Source: an uncultured Pelagibacteraceae bacterium
GTDB taxonomy: Bacteria > Pseudomonadota > Alphaproteobacteria > Pelagibacterales > Pelagibacteraceae
Direction: 5' to 3'
Assembly: GCA_902532525.1 (NCBI GenBank)
Contig: CACAIK010000006.1
Coordinates: 1 to 64,000 of the forward strand
Length of the DNA stretch: 64,000 nucleotides
Positions 63,142 through 64,000 of this stretch are shown here, piece by piece. The stretch's first letter is position 1; the number at the start of each line of letters is the position of its first letter. The position numbers were made by a program, and so were the translations under genes. Under the pieces are notes generated by a model, which searched no databases, was not told the origin of the DNA, and worked only from the letters and a program-made list of their open reading frames with translations.

Positions 63142-63156
63142 TGTTATAATATAACA
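63142..63156. promoter_or_regulatory. Zur-type operator, box 1
   Basis: TGTTATA-A-TATAACA, a perfect 7-base inverted repeat that matches the core of the proteobacterial Zur consensus. It lies between divergent znuA and znuC. Zinc-loaded Zur bound here would repress both transcripts. Confidence 0.82.
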
Positions 63157-63159
63157 TTG

Positions 63160-63174
63160 TGTAATAATATAACA
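63160..63174. promoter_or_regulatory. Zur-type operator, box 2
   Basis: TGTAATA-A-TATAACA, the same box with one mismatch. Its centre is 18 bases from that of box 1, so two Zur dimers could bind the intergenic region side by side. Prediction only. Confidence 0.65.
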
Positions 63175-63194
63175 TTAATAAGTCAAGGTAATAA

Positions 63195-63941
63195 ATGACA
63201 ATTGAGAACAATGTATTAGTAAAATTAACTGAAGTTGGATTAAAACAACGGAATAAATGGCTTGTAAAAGGCGTTTCTTTAATTGTTGAAAGAGGAAAGA
63301 TAGTAACATTAATTGGGCCAAATGGTTCTGGCAAAAGCACAACTGCAAAAATTGCGATAGGACTTCATAAGAATATAGATGGCAATGTAGAAAAATTTAC
63401 TGATAAAATTGGATATGTTCCTCAAAAGATTTCAATTGACTGGACATTGCCACTTAAAGTGAGTGATTTTATGGTTTTAACAGATGAACTCGATGAAGAA
63501 AAAATAAATGAAGCTTTAAAATTAACGGGTGCAGATCATCTTAAAAACCAGAATTTAGGAAATTTATCTGGTGGAGAATTTCAAAGAGTGCTTCTTGCAA
63601 GAGCAGTTTCAAAAAAACCTGATCTTTTAGTATTGGATGAGCCGGTTCAAGGAGTTGATTTTACTGGGGAGATTGCATTGTATAAATTAATAAAAGAAAT
63701 AGCAGATAAATTAAATTGTGGAATTTTATTAATTTCTCATGATTTGCATACTGTTATGACAGCAACAGATCATGTTATTTGTTTAAATGGCCATGTGTGT
63801 TGTTCAGGAACACCAAAAGACGTTGCAATGAATAATGAGTATAAACTGTTATTTGGCGAACAAGCTTCACAAACTCTTTCTATATATGAACATAAGCATG
63901 ATCATGTTCATTCAAATGATGGAGATATAAAAAAAAATTAA
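63195..63941 (+). CDS. znuC: Zinc ABC transporter ATP-binding protein
   Basis: ATPase of the zinc importer. The 248-residue protein has Walker A LIGPNGSGKSTTAKI near 36-50, Q-loop VPQKISIDW, signature LSGGEFQRVLLARA, Walker B LLVLDEPVQGVD and switch ISHDLHTV. The C-terminal tail has a short histidine cluster (YEHKHDHVHSNDG), suitable for metal sensing or binding. It is divergent from znuA, and znuB starts at the base after its stop. Confidence 0.96.
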   Translation: MTIENNVLVKLTEVGLKQRNKWLVKGVSLIVERGKIVTLIGPNGSGKSTTAKIAIGLHKNIDGNVEKFTDKIGYVPQKISIDWTLPLKVSDFMVLTDELDEEKINEALKLTGADHLKNQNLGNLSGGEFQRVLLARAVSKKPDLLVLDEPVQGVDFTGEIALYKLIKEIADKLNCGILLISHDLHTVMTATDHVICLNGHVCCSGTPKDVAMNNEYKLLFGEQASQTLSIYEHKHDHVHSNDGDIKKN

Positions 63942-64000
63942 ATGTTTGATGATTTTTTTATAAGAGCTTTAATTGCTGGTATAGGTGTTGCTTTTGTAAC
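63942..64000 (+). CDS. znuB: Zinc ABC transporter permease, 3' end beyond the window
   Basis: Only the first 19 codons are visible (MFDDFFIRALIAGIGVAFV). The start of a membrane helix with the FxRAxxAGxxxA pattern is typical of ZnuB permeases, and position directly after znuC supports it. The ATG immediately follows the znuC stop. Confidence 0.85.
   Translation, partial: MFDDFFIRALIAGIGVAFV

Overview
The window looks like a piece of a SAR11-type alphaproteobacterial chromosome (Pelagibacterales). Base composition is very AT-rich. Genes are packed with start/stop overlaps of 1 to 14 bases or gaps of a few bases. The neighbourhoods are alphaproteobacterial: dgt-argS-nagZ-scpAB-tatABC-serS-yajC-secDF, metG-tatD-MBL hydrolase, recG beside sdhE, and a Complex I NDUFS4-like gene beside tRNA-Pro. 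A proton-pumping pyrophosphatase and a MetY route to methionine also fit streamlined marine oligotrophs. Placement is an inference from gene content and order; no database search was possible.

Layout. 1-3409: riboflavin genes (ribE fragment, ribB-like, ribH), nusB and thiL in one run. 3492-8552: pyrophosphatase, a BamE-like lipoprotein, a bc1 assembly chaperone, rpmF, plsX, ihfA, a MerR regulator and rpmG. 8553-13170: chorismate mutase, heme A synthase, and a leftward metY - alpha/beta hydrolase - methyltransferase-like operon. 13287-18515: rplM-rpsI with a recognisable promoter, then argC, a small lipoprotein, hom and two carriers. 18516-22118 is the one accessory-looking stretch: a 530-base AT-rich gap, a minimal Ogt-type protein, a G+C-rich structured RNA with an intrinsic terminator, a small membrane ORF, a tyrosine recombinase, a glycosyltransferase and a GIY-YIG protein, ending at tRNA-Glu. 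22229-36006: glpX, an SbmA/BacA-like protein, nhaA, gpx, the metG/holB/tmk group and cell-wall genes (dac, an RlpA-like protein, mltB). 36137-49032: tRNA-Ser, sdhE/recG, an M48 lipoprotein protease, tRNA-Lys, tgt, coaD, gyrA, ssb and uvrA. 49033-59802: the protein-export and chromosome-segregation block. 59853-64000: erpA-xthA, an Ldh-family dehydrogenase and a zinc-uptake locus (znuA against znuCB) with two tandem Zur-type boxes.

How the genes work together. Most are core housekeeping: cofactor synthesis, translation, DNA repair, Sec and Tat export, peptidoglycan turnover. Threonine/methionine precursors come from hom, and MetY can build the sulfur amino acid from O-acetylhomoserine. The zinc locus has an unusually long His/Asp-rich loop in its binding protein.

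The most promising undescribed element is the structured RNA at about 19326-19525. It has three predicted GNRA-capped hairpins and 53 percent G+C over 120 bases, and its terminator U-run ends two bases before the start codon of the Ogt-like gene. Other observations include a Tgt enzyme lacking its CxCxxC zinc cysteines, a RibB whose C-terminal GTP-cyclohydrolase-like domain lacks the catalytic/zinc motif, a near-leaderless rplM, and gene losses at otherwise conserved junctions.
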